DNA of 54,634 nucleotides from a bacterium. GTDB taxonomy: Bacteria > Moduliflexota > Moduliflexia > Moduliflexales > JAUQPW01. The first letter of the stretch is position 1. Each line of letters begins with the position of its first letter. The stretch is from contig JAUQPW010000026.1 in the NCBI GenBank assembly GCA_030550175.1, positions 1-54,634 on the forward strand. Direction: 5' to 3'. Positions 35,543 to 44,466 of the stretch are shown here, piece by piece. Made by a program: the position numbers and the translations under genes. The notes below the pieces were generated by a model. The model searched no databases and had not been told where the DNA came from. It saw nothing but the letters and a program-made list of their open reading frames with translations.

Positions 35543-36226
35543 TTATCCGCCCAGGGTGATATCCTGCTCCTGATACCAGCGAAGGGCGTCTAAGAATTCC
35601 TCCAGAGTCATGTCCGGCCAAAGAGTATCGATAACATACATATCCGCATAGGCACATTGGATCGGTAGAAAGCCGGAAAGCCGACGACGTCCACCCCAAC
35701 GTACAACAAGATCCACGCGTGAAACATCCCCGGAAGCCAAAGCCCGCAGTATTCCAGAGTAGGAAAGGGTATCGTTGGTTCGTGTATGTTCCAGAGCTGA
35801 CAGGAGATCCCATTGCCAGCCATAGTTTACCAGCAAATTAACCCGAATATCCCCCGGGGTCCGTTGTTTTGTAAAAGGTCGGAGGGCATCCGGAAAAACG
35901 GGAGAGCTTGAATCACCCACGACCAATAAAGCCGCACCCACTTCAATGGCGGAGAAAACAAACTTTACGCAGGCCTCTCGAAACTTCTCGATTTGCTCGG
36001 ATGGTCGATGTACATTCTCTTTGGTAAAACCATAAACCGAGGCTTCTTTAATTCCGAGTTCCCGACAAAGATTCAGGAGACGAAGTCCAGGCTCAATTCC
36101 AGCTTCATAACCTTCCTGCTGCGCAAGACCTCGCTTCTTTGCCCAACGACGATTTCCATCTGGAATAATACCTACATGTTGAGGAAGGCGAGAAAACTCC
36201 TTTTGTCTTTTCGTTGTCGTTTTCAA
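35543..36226 (-). CDS. Divergent cis-prenyltransferase (UppS paralogue)
   Basis: UPP-synthase superfamily member of 227 residues. HVGIIPDGNRRWAKKRG keeps the catalytic Asp but has Pro where housekeeping UppS has Met. ASVYGFTKENVHRPSEQIEK and VNLLVNYGWQWDLL match the family. The pyrophosphate-binding region reads LVVRWGGRRRLSGFLPIQCA instead of the IRTSGE-R-SNFLLWQ pattern seen in the window's uppS, so substrate or chain length may differ. It stands alone, ends at a hairpin, and has no terpenoid genes beside it. Confidence 0.8.
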   Translation of the reverse strand: MKTTTKRQKEFSRLPQHVGIIPDGNRRWAKKRGLAQQEGYEAGIEPGLRLLNLCRELGIKEASVYGFTKENVHRPSEQIEKFREACVKFVFSAIEVGAALLVVGDSSSPVFPDALRPFTKQRTPGDIRVNLLVNYGWQWDLLSALEHTRTNDTLSYSGILRALASGDVSRVDLVVRWGGRRRLSGFLPIQCAYADMYVIDTLWPDMTLEEFLDALRWYQEQDITLGG

Positions 36227-36671
36227 TTTTTATATCCTTTTTACAAGAATACTCCTCTGGCACTCAAGATGAATACCACAGCAGTTATTTTGTAAAAAAT
36301 ACGGTTTAAAGATAATCCATTAAAATATTGCAGCGTAGGGTGGAAGCCTACACAAAGTTATGCTAATCTAAGATTATAACTTCAAGTGGTGAGATCAATG
36401 GCAAATTTACCGTTCTTTACCTCCTGTTTAGAATTAAAATTGGAATCTCTTCTATTTAGAGGTTATGGATTGGTTCTACAACGACCTTGAGGTTGAGCTT
36501 AATTCAAAAGAAGAAGCTAAAGAAAATGACCCATTTCTTGTTAAAATAAGATTTGAGTTGTTAATAAATATCAGGTGGGAATGGATTCTGGTCTAGGGAT
36601 GATATAACCATAAACTTCAGAGCAAACAGGGGAATTGCTGGTTTATTCAACAGGGTTAAAGTAATGAGATA
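36227..36671. other. Gap between two minus-strand genes
   Basis: No confident gene. A 43-codon plus-strand frame (36465-36596, starting MDWFYNDLEVELNSKEEAKE) has GAGG just before its ATG; it is hydrophilic and may be a small gene or a remnant. GTAGGGTGGAAGCCTAC (36336-36352) is a minor hairpin. Confidence 0.3.
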
Positions 36672-37298
36672 CTACCTATTTTCCTGATGGGGAGGACTCT
36701 CTTCTTGTTGATTTTTGGGTTCATGACCGGATTGACTGGATTGAGTCTGAGGTTGACCAGACTGACCTTGTTGTCCGGGTTGAGTTTGTATTTGAGAACC
36801 TTTCCCGGCTTCTACATCGCTTTGTTGACCGGTTTCACCTTGTTTGGTAGGCTCGGTGGGTCTGATTTGTCCTTGATCACCGGCGGCAGAAGGCTTTCTG
36901 GCACCCTGACTTTGTTCCGCGCCCGTCGCAGAAGAATACTTACTAAACCTCTGGATCTCATATCTTCCGGCAGATTCTAAGGCTTGAAATTCTATCTGCT
37001 GACCTGGCTTCACATCGGATAAAGATTGCCAGGGACTCCCTTCCCATTTTGTCTTATCTCCTACGTAAAAGGTCATCTGTTCGCCTTTTTTCTTGTTCCC
37101 GTAATCTTTACTCAGTTCGATCGTCAGGGTCTTATTGGTGGGATCTACGCTCTTTACGGTTCCTGAAACGTTTTTCTCCTCTTTAGCTTCCCTCTTTGTT
37201 TCCTGAGGTTTGGGAAGTTGGGCCAGCCCAGAAGCTGCGAAAGCCATACTAAAGGTAAAAGCCAGGAATAAGGTAAATAATTTTTTAAACCTAAACAC
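36672..37298 (-). CDS. Secreted Gln-rich protein with a small beta-domain, paralogue of 25169-25669
   Basis: Signal peptide FKKLFTLFLAFTFSMAFAAS ends near GLAQ. A conserved domain follows (KNVSGTVKSVDPTNKTLTIE, MTFYVGDKTKWEGSPWQSL, DVKPGQQIEFQALE). The last 80 residues are a low-complexity Gln/Ser/Gly/Pro tail (GQQGQSGQPQTQSSQSG). The domain is about 65 percent identical by eye to the 25.2 kb paralogue, while linker and tail are diverged. The start codon is a GTG whose G is the last base of AGGAGG (37303-37298), an unusual overlap; a TAG two codons upstream rules out a longer N-terminus. Function unknown. Confidence 0.75.
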   Translation of the reverse strand: MFRFKKLFTLFLAFTFSMAFAASGLAQLPKPQETKREAKEEKNVSGTVKSVDPTNKTLTIELSKDYGNKKKGEQMTFYVGDKTKWEGSPWQSLSDVKPGQQIEFQALESAGRYEIQRFSKYSSATGAEQSQGARKPSAAGDQGQIRPTEPTKQGETGQQSDVEAGKGSQIQTQPGQQGQSGQPQTQSSQSGHEPKNQQEESPPHQENR

Positions 37299-37782
37299 CT
37301 CCTATTGAAAGGCTTCGAAATATCTAAAGCCGGTCGGTTTTTCCTATGTACTTTATTTATCTCGATACTTCTCCGATCCATGGAATTCATCAGGTGGATA
37401 AGTAAGACTCTCCTGAAGAGTCAGGTTTTACTTTATTTTTCTTGAGCAACTTTAGTGCCAGGTATGCTCCTTCTCCAGAAGGAACCCTTTCCATTCCCCC
37501 TGAAGAGGTTGCAGGCTGAGGAGGGGCGACTCTGCATAGCCTTTAGGTAGGAAGCCCTTCCCGCCCCCCTCGATCCCCCCGCATGCGGGGGGAAGGGTTA
37601 GGGTGGGGCTGTCTCTACCTTACATCACATTTCAATAGCGACTGAGTAGGATCTGGGCTTTTACCCTTTCTGGATTTATTTAAATGGTAAGGTTTAGATC
37701 TACCCCTTCGAAACCCATACCTCTTGAAAAACCTCTATAAACCAGGGTCTTTACATGTTTTTGGTCTTAAACACAGGGGGGT
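37299..37782. other. Gap: repeats between the secreted-protein gene and the regulator remnant
   Basis: No gene seen. The region upstream of 37298 should hold the promoter of the secreted-protein gene. GGCTT and AAGCC form a small hairpin in its leader (about 37311-37334). The middle holds the GC-rich palindrome and the shared element listed at 37575-37656. Confidence 0.4.
37575..37656. repeat. GC-rich palindrome plus dispersed element
   Basis: CCCCCCGCATGCGGGGGG (37575-37592) is a perfect 18-base palindrome inside a pyrimidine-rich context. It is followed by TGGGGCTGTCTCTACCTTAC and TTTCAATAGCGACTGAGTA (37603-37656), the partner of 20103-20156. Confidence 0.65.
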
Positions 37783-38142
37783 TTAACCGGTATTCTCTTG
37801 ATTTTCGCTTAGGGCGGGTCCCAGGGTACTTGCCGGGCCTTGACGGTAATTCCGTACATTAATATGGTATTTCTTAATGATTTTCCGGAAATTACTTTTA
37901 TCCAGTCCAAGCTCTCTGGCTGCTGCTCCCACATTGCCTTTGTATTTGATCAGAATCCACTCTAAGAGCTCCCTATGGAAGTTTTCAATGGCCTGTTCTT
38001 TTAACTCCTGATAGGTCTTTTTTAGAAATCCTTGATCCTTTTTATCCCAGGATGGATTCAGGATAGCATTTTCAGCTATGGCCTGAGGTAAGGAACTTAA
38101 GGTAATGGTATCGGTTTCCTCTCCATGATACTGCTGAGAAAA
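37783..38142 (-). pseudogene. Fis-type DNA-binding C-terminus of an NtrC-family regulator, without its own start codon
   Basis: The frame between TAA (38145-38143) and TAA (37785-37783) encodes EETDTITLSSLPQAIAEN, the linker that follows the AAA domain of sigma-54 activators. The helix-turn-helix region ELLEWILIKYKGNVGAAARE and LGLDKSNFRKIIKKYHIN follows. There is no ATG, GTG or TTG at a sensible place; it overlaps the end of the receiver gene in another frame. The central AAA domain is absent from the window. It is either a deletion remnant or the C-terminus of a protein made by frameshifting. Confidence 0.65.
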
Positions 38143-38606
38143 TTATTTGCCCGAATAAGGTCTTTATTCCTTTCTCTGAGTTTTTCATTGGCCAATTCCA
38201 GCTCCAGGTTCTTCTCTTTTAATTCATCCCGGCTCTTTTTGAGACGAACCAGGACCTTGACCCGAGCCTTGAGTTCTTGGGCCTCAAACGGCGATACGAT
38301 ATAATCATCTCCTCCGACTTCCAATCCCTTTACAATATTCTCTGTATCCTGATATATGGCGGTTGTAAACAAAACTGGAATATCCTGGGTCTTCGGATTC
38401 TGTTTGAGTCTGCGGCAAATCTCAAATCCATCCATTTCCGGCATATTTACATCTAACAGGATACAATCCGGTAGCTCCTCTTCGGCTTTCTTGAGAGCTT
38501 CTTCGGCCCGAGTCTCTGTGATGATTTCATAGTTGTCCTCTTTTAATTTGACCGTGGCAGAAAATATATTGTCTCTTCTATCATCAACGATTAAGATTTT
38601 TGCCAT
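38097..38606 (-). CDS. Response regulator with receiver domain and coiled coil
   Basis: Receiver domain starting KILIVDDRRDNIFSATVKL. The phosphoacceptor Asp is in CILLDVNMPEMDGFE (about residue 52), the conserved Thr in VLFTTAIYQD, and the Lys position in the last loop reads YIVSPFEAQELKARVK with Ser where Lys is usual, which may weaken phospho-signalling. A coiled coil follows (about 125-158). The last ten residues (SSIMERKPIPLP) run into the frame junction with the Fis-type remnant. It is 240 bases downstream of the hybrid kinase on the same strand, so they are likely a signalling pair. Confidence 0.85.
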   Translation of the reverse strand: MAKILIVDDRRDNIFSATVKLKEDNYEIITETRAEEALKKAEEELPDCILLDVNMPEMDGFEICRRLKQNPKTQDIPVLFTTAIYQDTENIVKGLEVGGDDYIVSPFEAQELKARVKVLVRLKKSRDELKEKNLELELANEKLRERNKDLIRANNFLSSIMERKPIPLP

Positions 38607-38621
38607 AGTATCTTAATTGCC

Positions 38622-38852
38622 AGTCGTCCGTTATCTGTTGTCCCCTGTTACTCTTTAACTATTTAACCGAACCCTGTCGGATTAGAAAGAATTCTTTCAC
38701 TGTCGGGGCCAAAGATTCCAAGGATTAGGGTATCCACATAAGATTTTCTGATCCCTGGATTTTTTTGTCCTTGGAGTTAAGAGATTCTAAGGAACTTAAT
38801 AGGGTCAAGCTAATAATCCTGGTCATGAACAACGGACAATAGATGACTAACA
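38622..38852. repeat. 7-bp-word arms flanking the kinase-regulator spacer
   Basis: GTCGTCC, GTTATCT, GTTGTCC at 38626-38648 and ATGAACA, ACGGACA, ATAGATG at 38824-38846 are related as reverse complements, with about 170 bases of unrelated sequence between. It is the widest-spaced copy in the window. Confidence 0.6.
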
Positions 38853-41735
38853 AGAGATTGAGTTGAGCCAATAGGTCACTTTATTTAACAAATCCGAGTC
38901 CTGGATCGGTTTTGTAATGTAATCGTTATATCCTATTTTTATCCATTTGCTTCCCTGTTCTTCTTTAGGACCTGAGGTGATCGCCAGAATAGGAATCTCC
39001 TTAAATGTCTGGATTTCTCTGAAAGCTTTAAGGACCATATGTCCATCCCGATTTGGAATCGACACATCCACCAGGATTAAATCAGGTTGAACTTCCAGAT
39101 TCTTATAAAATTCTTCTTGTCTGTGGTCTGGGATAATGACCTGGATGTCCCTGGTTGCCAGGAGGAACTTGATTGCATACTGGGTGAATATAACATCCTC
39201 TATCAATAAAACTTTGCGACCCTGGTCATTTTTAGGCCTGAGTTCAAATTTTCGAAATCTGGCTTCTACATTTTTTTCCCCTTCCAGGATATAGGCCAGG
39301 GCTTCAGGACTTATCTGATCTTCACAGGTAGGGATAGTAAACACAAATGTGGATCCCTCTGCAGGCTCACTGTTAAGCCAGATCTCTCCTTCTAAGATTT
39401 GAACCAGTTTTTTAGATATGGCAAGGCCTAACCCCGCCCCTTGATACCGACGGGCCCGGGAAGTATCCACCTGGATAAACTCTCCAAAAATGGCCTCTTG
39501 ATGCTCTTTCGAAATTCCGATTCCGGTATCCGATACAGAAAATTGAATATATGGTCTTTGGATATCTTCCCGGAGGCATTTCTTGATCCCGAGAACCACC
39601 AGTCCTTTCTCCGTAAATTTAACTGCATTGCTGGCCAGGTTTAAAATAATCCTTTTGATTTTCTCTTCGTCACTGTAAATCACAGGGGGGGTAGACGTGT
39701 CTACTTCAACAAAGAAGTGTAATCCTTTTTCTTGGGTCATGGGATAAATGATCTCCACAACCTCCTCGATGAGGCGATTAACTACAAAAACCCGATGATT
39801 TAACTTCATCTTTCCGGCCTCTATTTTGGCCAGATCCAGCAGATCATTGATCAATTCCAACAAGTCTTTGCCATTTTTGAAGATGATCTTTAAATATTTT
39901 TCCTGATCCGGGTTGAGTTCTCCGGGAATCTTGCGGATCAGTCCTTCTGACAAGGACAGGATGGAGTTCAAGGGAGTTCTCAGCTCGTGGGACATGTTGG
40001 CCAGGAAAGCCGATTTGAGTCGATTGATTTCTTCAAGTTTTTTATTCATTTGCTGGAGTTCAAAATTTTTAGTCTCCAATTCCTCGGTTCTTTCCTTAAC
40101 CATTCTCTCCAGCTTTGAGTAAGAGCCTTCAATCTCTTGAGCCATTTCAGAAAAAGCCCTGGCCAGGGTCGTTACCTCCGTAGGAGCAATAAGGCTTCGT
40201 GAGGAAACTTTTCTGTTTCCCAGGTTACTGATGAAGGATTTAGCCTCTGCTTCCAATTCTTTAATAGGCCGTGAGATCGTTCTGGAAAGTAAAATACTGA
40301 TTAAGACAGAAAATCCACAGATCCCAAAAATCCAGAAGGCTAGTCGTTGATAAATAACTTGAATTTCCGAGTAGATTTCCTGTAAGGATTGCTCAATAAA
40401 AACCTTCCATCCCAGGGGGCGAAGAATCTGGAAACCGACCAGACGGATGGCCGACTCCGGTGAGATCCTCTCCTTCACTTCATCGAGCCGATACTGGAAA
40501 ACTTCAGATTCTTCTTTAAGAGCCTGGGTCATAAGTTCTGTATTTTCCAGATCCTTGAGGGCCCAATAGCGTTTTGGATTACTGGAACTGATCACCCGAT
40601 TTCGTTCATCCACCACGATAATTTCCCGGTTTTTATCGGTTTTAAATCTGTCGATGAAATGATTAATAACCTTCAGGTTCAGTGTTCCTCCGATAAAAGC
40701 CATCATTTGCCCTTTTTCATCTAGAATCGGACTAACGATCACAACCGTCGGTTCAAAGCCTCCCTCTACGGCAAAAAATACCTCTGAAATGGTGGTATTT
40801 TTCGTTTGGACAAGCTGCTTATAGTAATCCCGGCTACTAAAGTTCATTACCTCTGAAATACTGGAACCCGGTTTTATTACCATGACCTGACCGGAGGCAT
40901 CCGCTAAATAAACGGCCGAAAATCCTTGATACTCCTTGTAAGCCGTTTCGATCAGGTTTTCGATTTCTGGGGAAGGCTCCAGATTTTTTCTGGATTCAAG
41001 CTGCTTGACCAGGGTTTGGAGCCCTTCCATATGAAGTTTTAGGTATTTATCGATGCTGATACTTACCGAGTTGGAGATTTCTTTTAGATTATTTTTTCGT
41101 TCCTCCAGTTTGCTTTTAATCAGAGAACGGCTGTTAACGAGGCTCATCACGGCAACCGGGGTAATGGCTACGATGACAAAGGTAACAAAAAGATAGGATT
41201 GAAGACCTTCGCTTGGATAAGATTTCTTTCCTCCAGAAATACTGAGACTGATTCCTGGGAACAGCAACAGCAGCAATTTAGCCAGAGCTATGTTGATAAA
41301 TCCATTTAGAATTAATCCTACCCAAAGGATGCTTACATAAATTTTTGAATAACCCAGCCAGGAAGTATAAAACCAATAGGTCAGTGGAGATCCTATCAGA
41401 ATCCAGTAAAACATGTCCATGATAATGGGGGACCTTTGTTGACGGATCAGGCTACCCAGTACAAGAGCTTCAAGGGTGTAAAGAATAACCCCGTGAAAGG
41501 AATTCCAAAGATAAACCGTATAACTCGAGGCAATAAGGGCAGTTAAAGATCCCCATAAGGGGCCTAAAGTGAGGGTAACAATTAAAGCCGGAATACTTCC
41601 GAAAAAGATCCATACTTTATAGAATAGCTCTATGGGAAGGGTATTTAACAAAAAACCTGACAATCCGGCCAGAAGTGCTACCACAAAATTGAACCAGGGC
41701 TGATCTTTTATTTTTTTCAAGATTGAAGGACTCAT
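38847..41735 (-). CDS. Hybrid sensor histidine kinase with Cache sensor and receiver domain
   Basis: 962 residues. About five N-terminal membrane helices (residues 10-175) resemble integral sensor modules. A further helix leads into an extracytoplasmic dCache-type domain (about 230-455; GFSAVYLADASGQVMVIKPG). Then come a membrane helix, a HAMP-like region, a coiled coil, the HisKA domain with the phosphoacceptor His in FLANMSHELRTPLNSILSL, the HATPase domain (LNLASNAVKFTEKG, VSDTGIGIS, GAGLGLAISKKLV) and a C-terminal receiver (VLLIEDVIFTQYAI, LILVDVSIPNRDGHM). The ligand is unknown. The start is near 41735; the receiver gene downstream is the probable partner. Confidence 0.93.
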   Translation of the reverse strand: MSPSILKKIKDQPWFNFVVALLAGLSGFLLNTLPIELFYKVWIFFGSIPALIVTLTLGPLWGSLTALIASSYTVYLWNSFHGVILYTLEALVLGSLIRQQRSPIIMDMFYWILIGSPLTYWFYTSWLGYSKIYVSILWVGLILNGFINIALAKLLLLLFPGISLSISGGKKSYPSEGLQSYLFVTFVIVAITPVAVMSLVNSRSLIKSKLEERKNNLKEISNSVSISIDKYLKLHMEGLQTLVKQLESRKNLEPSPEIENLIETAYKEYQGFSAVYLADASGQVMVIKPGSSISEVMNFSSRDYYKQLVQTKNTTISEVFFAVEGGFEPTVVIVSPILDEKGQMMAFIGGTLNLKVINHFIDRFKTDKNREIIVVDERNRVISSSNPKRYWALKDLENTELMTQALKEESEVFQYRLDEVKERISPESAIRLVGFQILRPLGWKVFIEQSLQEIYSEIQVIYQRLAFWIFGICGFSVLISILLSRTISRPIKELEAEAKSFISNLGNRKVSSRSLIAPTEVTTLARAFSEMAQEIEGSYSKLERMVKERTEELETKNFELQQMNKKLEEINRLKSAFLANMSHELRTPLNSILSLSEGLIRKIPGELNPDQEKYLKIIFKNGKDLLELINDLLDLAKIEAGKMKLNHRVFVVNRLIEEVVEIIYPMTQEKGLHFFVEVDTSTPPVIYSDEEKIKRIILNLASNAVKFTEKGLVVLGIKKCLREDIQRPYIQFSVSDTGIGISKEHQEAIFGEFIQVDTSRARRYQGAGLGLAISKKLVQILEGEIWLNSEPAEGSTFVFTIPTCEDQISPEALAYILEGEKNVEARFRKFELRPKNDQGRKVLLIEDVIFTQYAIKFLLATRDIQVIIPDHRQEEFYKNLEVQPDLILVDVSIPNRDGHMVLKAFREIQTFKEIPILAITSGPKEEQGSKWIKIGYNDYITKPIQDSDLLNKVTYWLNSISC

Positions 41736-41785
41736 AAGCTATGGTTTCTCAAGTTAGGAGGAATATTTTATTGAATTATTGAAAA

Positions 41786-41803
41786 AAGGTTATAATTAAC
41801 CTT
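41786..41803 (-). terminator. Weak rho-independent terminator after the lipoprotein gene
   Basis: AAGGTTA and TAACCTT pair around a four-base loop, and on the minus strand a run of T follows. It lies 80 bases past the lipoprotein stop and 50 bases before the kinase ATG. The A+T-rich stem is weak, and an operator function is possible. Confidence 0.45.
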
Positions 41804-41883
41804 CTCTGACCATTCCTTTAGGTAATTTTAGTTATTATTTCTTTATTTGTCCATAACCACCTCTTGTTTTTAGTTAGCCTTGT

Positions 41884-42180
41884 TCAGGATAAATTGAATA
41901 TAGACTCTTCCTGGTCCGAATAGCCGGTGTGGGAAGTTTTTTGAGAGTTTGCATTCTCTAAAAAGGCCTCAGCTTCAGATAATCGCTCTTCCCCTTGGGG
42001 TAAAGAGGAAGGAACGGGAAAATCTTTAAGGATGGCTTCGTTCCTTTGACCGGTTTCTTTAGCGGGAGGCCTATCTTTGGGGGTAAGTGGTAAGATATTG
42101 AGGCATCCGGATAAGGAAAAAAGACCTAAGAAGAGAAGAACCCTGAAATAACCCGGCATCTTTAACTTGAGGTATGTCAT
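41884..42180 (-). CDS. Small lipoprotein
   Basis: About 98 residues. The signal YFRVLLFLGLFSLSGC carries the lipobox LSGC, so Cys26 should be lipidated. The remaining 70 residues are hydrophilic, Glu/Ser/Pro-rich and probably disordered. The frame opens at 42261, but AGGAGG lies eight bases before the ATG at 42180, which also places the signal at the N-terminus. No family recognised. It is the gene before the hybrid kinase. Confidence 0.65.
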   Translation of the reverse strand: MTYLKLKMPGYFRVLLFLGLFSLSGCLNILPLTPKDRPPAKETGQRNEAILKDFPVPSSLPQGEERLSEAEAFLENANSQKTSHTGYSDQEESIFNLS

Positions 42181-42642
42181 AAAAACCCTCCTGTCATCAG
42201 GTATGGATAATAAATACATTGGGGCAATAAGTATGCCAGAACATAAAATGAAATTTTTCATGAATCTTTAAGAATTTAGAAGGGTTATAGATCCTTCTCC
42301 CTGTCTATTCCAGGAAGGTCTATTTTTTCCCGTGGATTAACCAGTTTAAAGACAAAAGGTTGGATTCAATTCCACCAACTAAATCCCCTAAGAGGGTTTT
42401 AAATACCCCTCACCCCAAGATCAGCTTATGATCAAGGGTAATTTTATTTCTCCGACAAGGGTATATTTTTACCTCCCCCTTTACTTTAATGACTGGAGAG
42501 AGGTCCCTGGCCTGATATTTGCGTAGCAAACATATAAATAACATAACTAACTAGGTAAAAAAAAAACAAAAACCCCGGAAACAGAAAAATTCGAGACAAA
42601 AAAAGAACTTCTCTCAAAGAACACCTCAGGGAAGTCTGGCGT
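42181..42642. other. Gap: divergent region between the lipoprotein and the YihY gene
   Basis: No gene seen. Just before 42643 the frame is open upstream without an ATG (LKEHLREVWRLGGLSK), so the true start of the YihY gene may be a non-ATG codon near 42600 or lost. The A-run at 42557-42566 precedes it. CCCCTCACCCC near 42407 recalls the GC-rich repeats. Confidence 0.4.
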
Positions 42643-43496
42643 TTGGGTGGACTCAGCAAGGTAGAATTACTACGGCGTCTTAAAGAAATTCAGAAACATG
42701 ATTGCCTGGGATCTGCTGCCCAATTGGCTTATTATTTCTTATTTGCCCTGTTCCCGTTTTTACTTTTTCTTACGAGTCTTTTGGGATATGTACCGGTTCC
42801 TGATCTGATGGATAGGATCTTGGAGCTCCTGGCAAAGGTAGTTCCAGGGGAGGCTTTAAAACTTATTCAGGGTCATATTCGGGATCTGGTTTCTAACCCG
42901 AGAGGTGGACTCCTGTCCTTTGGTATTCTAGCGGCCTTGTGGGTCTCTTCCAGTGCTATGACTGCTATTATAGAAACCCTCCATCGAGCTTATGGAGTCC
43001 AGGAAGGCGTCCCTTTTGGAAGGTAAGAGACACGGCTATTCTCCTGACCCTTGGGCTTTCAATCCTCTTCATCACGGCCACGATTCTTTTGATCTTTGGT
43101 CCTCAAATAGGGGGTTAGATGACCAATCGGATAGGTCTGGGAAGTATTTTTGAGGTGACCTGGAATATTCTACGATGGCCGGTTATCCTCATTTTCTTGA
43201 TTTTAGCCATGGCGATAATCTATTATTTTGCCCCCGATGTAGAACAGGAATGGAAATGGATCACTCCGGGATCCGTTTTTGCCGTTATAGGCTGGATTAT
43301 TACCTCGCTTGGATTTTCTTATTACGTTAATCATTTCGATTCCTATAACAAAACTTATGGAAGTATCGGAGCTGTGATAGTCCTTTTAACCTGGATGTAT
43401 CTGACGGGATTTTTTATTTTGGTAGGAGGGGAAATTAACGCCATCCTTGAGCAGTCGGCCCAGGAAGGAAAGGAACCGGGTGAAAAGAAAGGATAA
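42643..43496 (+). pseudogene. YihY/BrkB family membrane protein with a frameshift
   Basis: Frame one (42643-43026) reads GSAAQLAYYFLFALFPFLLF, VVPGEALKLIQGHI and LWVSSSAMTAIIETLHRAYG, the N-terminal half of the YihY/UPF0761 family (once called ribonuclease BN). At CCCTTTTGG (43011-43019) the frame breaks; one extra T would restore PFWKVRDTAILLTLGLS. The rest (to 43496) completes the family with IGAVIVLLTWMYLTGFFILV and GGEINAIL. The single-base loss lies in a T-run, so it may be a real mutation or a sequence error. About six membrane helices in total. Confidence 0.75.
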
Positions 43497-43672
43497 GGAT
43501 CCTTTTCCATAGCAGCCCTTAACAGAGAATCTCCTCTTTTTAATCCGGGTCAAGTTCCGGTCTTCATTACTTATTTGAATAATTCTCTAAAAAAGAGATT
43601 TGCTTTATCCTGCTACGATTTTAATCCCTTCCCTTTACCTCATAAATTTAAGTGGGAATCTATAAATTTCGC

Positions 43673-43701
43673 TTGACAGTTCGCTATTTATTCATGATAT
43701 T
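43673..43701 (+). promoter_or_regulatory. Candidate promoter of the ACIII operon
   Basis: TTGACA at 43673-43678 and GATATT at 43696-43701 are 17 bases apart. A direct repeat of ATTCATGAT overlaps the -10 region and could bind a regulator. The first gene starts about 85 bases downstream. Confidence 0.55.
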
Positions 43702-43788
43702 CATGATATTAACACGTCAACATGCGTCCTGATAATTGAGCAGGATATGATAATCTTTTCTAGAATAAGACGAGTTTGATCCAGTAAA

Positions 43789-44448
43789 ATGCCCCAGATC
43801 TTTCACCGTAGTACGAATACCTTATCCAAGCTAAGTATCTTTGGAGCCGTTTTCATTCTTGTAGTATTTGTCTGGGTCTTGATGCAAATCAATCGCTCAG
43901 AGTACGTTACCCAGGCGAATGTAGTCCGTGTACAACCGGTTCAGTTCAGTCATGAACATCATGTTAATGGATTGGGAATTGATTGTCGTTATTGCCATAC
44001 CACCGTGGAGGAATCTTCGTTTGCAGGGATTCCTCCGACGAAGACCTGTATGAATTGTCATTCTCAGATTTGGGCCAACAGTCCCTATCTGGAACCTGTA
44101 CGCGAGAGTTGGCGAACCGGTAGAGCTATTCAATGGACAAGGGTTCACAACCTGGCCGATTTTGTTTATTTTAATCACAGTATCCATGTCAATAAAGGAA
44201 TTGGGTGTGTGACGTGCCATGGGCGGGTTGATCAAATGCCCTTAACCTGGCAGCAGAAGTCCCTCCAGATGGAGTGGTGCCTGGAATGTCATCGCCAGCC
44301 GGAACGTTTCATCAGGCCTCGTGAGTATGTCTTTAGTATGGATTGGCAGCCACCGGCCGATCAGATTGCGCTGGGACAAAAACTTGTGAGGGAATACAAT
44401 ATCCCCGATGTTGCCTTTCTTACCAGTTGTTCTACCTGTCACCGATAA
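43789..44448 (+). CDS. actA: Alternative Complex III subunit A, pentahaem cytochrome c
   Basis: Membrane-anchored periplasmic electron-transfer subunit of quinol:cytochrome c oxidoreductase. One N-terminal membrane helix (LSIFGAVFILVVFVWVLM, about residues 14-32) is followed by five CxxCH haem sites at about residues 66, 87, 140, 164 and 214. Several distal histidines (FSHEHHVN, FNHSIHVN) can act as second haem ligands. The 219-residue length fits ActA. It is the first gene of actABCDEF. No good ribosome binding site precedes the ATG. Confidence 0.93.
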   Translation: MPQIFHRSTNTLSKLSIFGAVFILVVFVWVLMQINRSEYVTQANVVRVQPVQFSHEHHVNGLGIDCRYCHTTVEESSFAGIPPTKTCMNCHSQIWANSPYLEPVRESWRTGRAIQWTRVHNLADFVYFNHSIHVNKGIGCVTCHGRVDQMPLTWQQKSLQMEWCLECHRQPERFIRPREYVFSMDWQPPADQIALGQKLVREYNIPDVAFLTSCSTCHR

Positions 44449-44466
44449 CAGTAATTAGTAAAAAGA

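Noticed and set aside
37299..37334. A c-di-GMP riboswitch in the leader of the secreted-protein gene
   Set aside because: The small GGCTT/AAGCC hairpin lacks the conserved GEMM core motifs.
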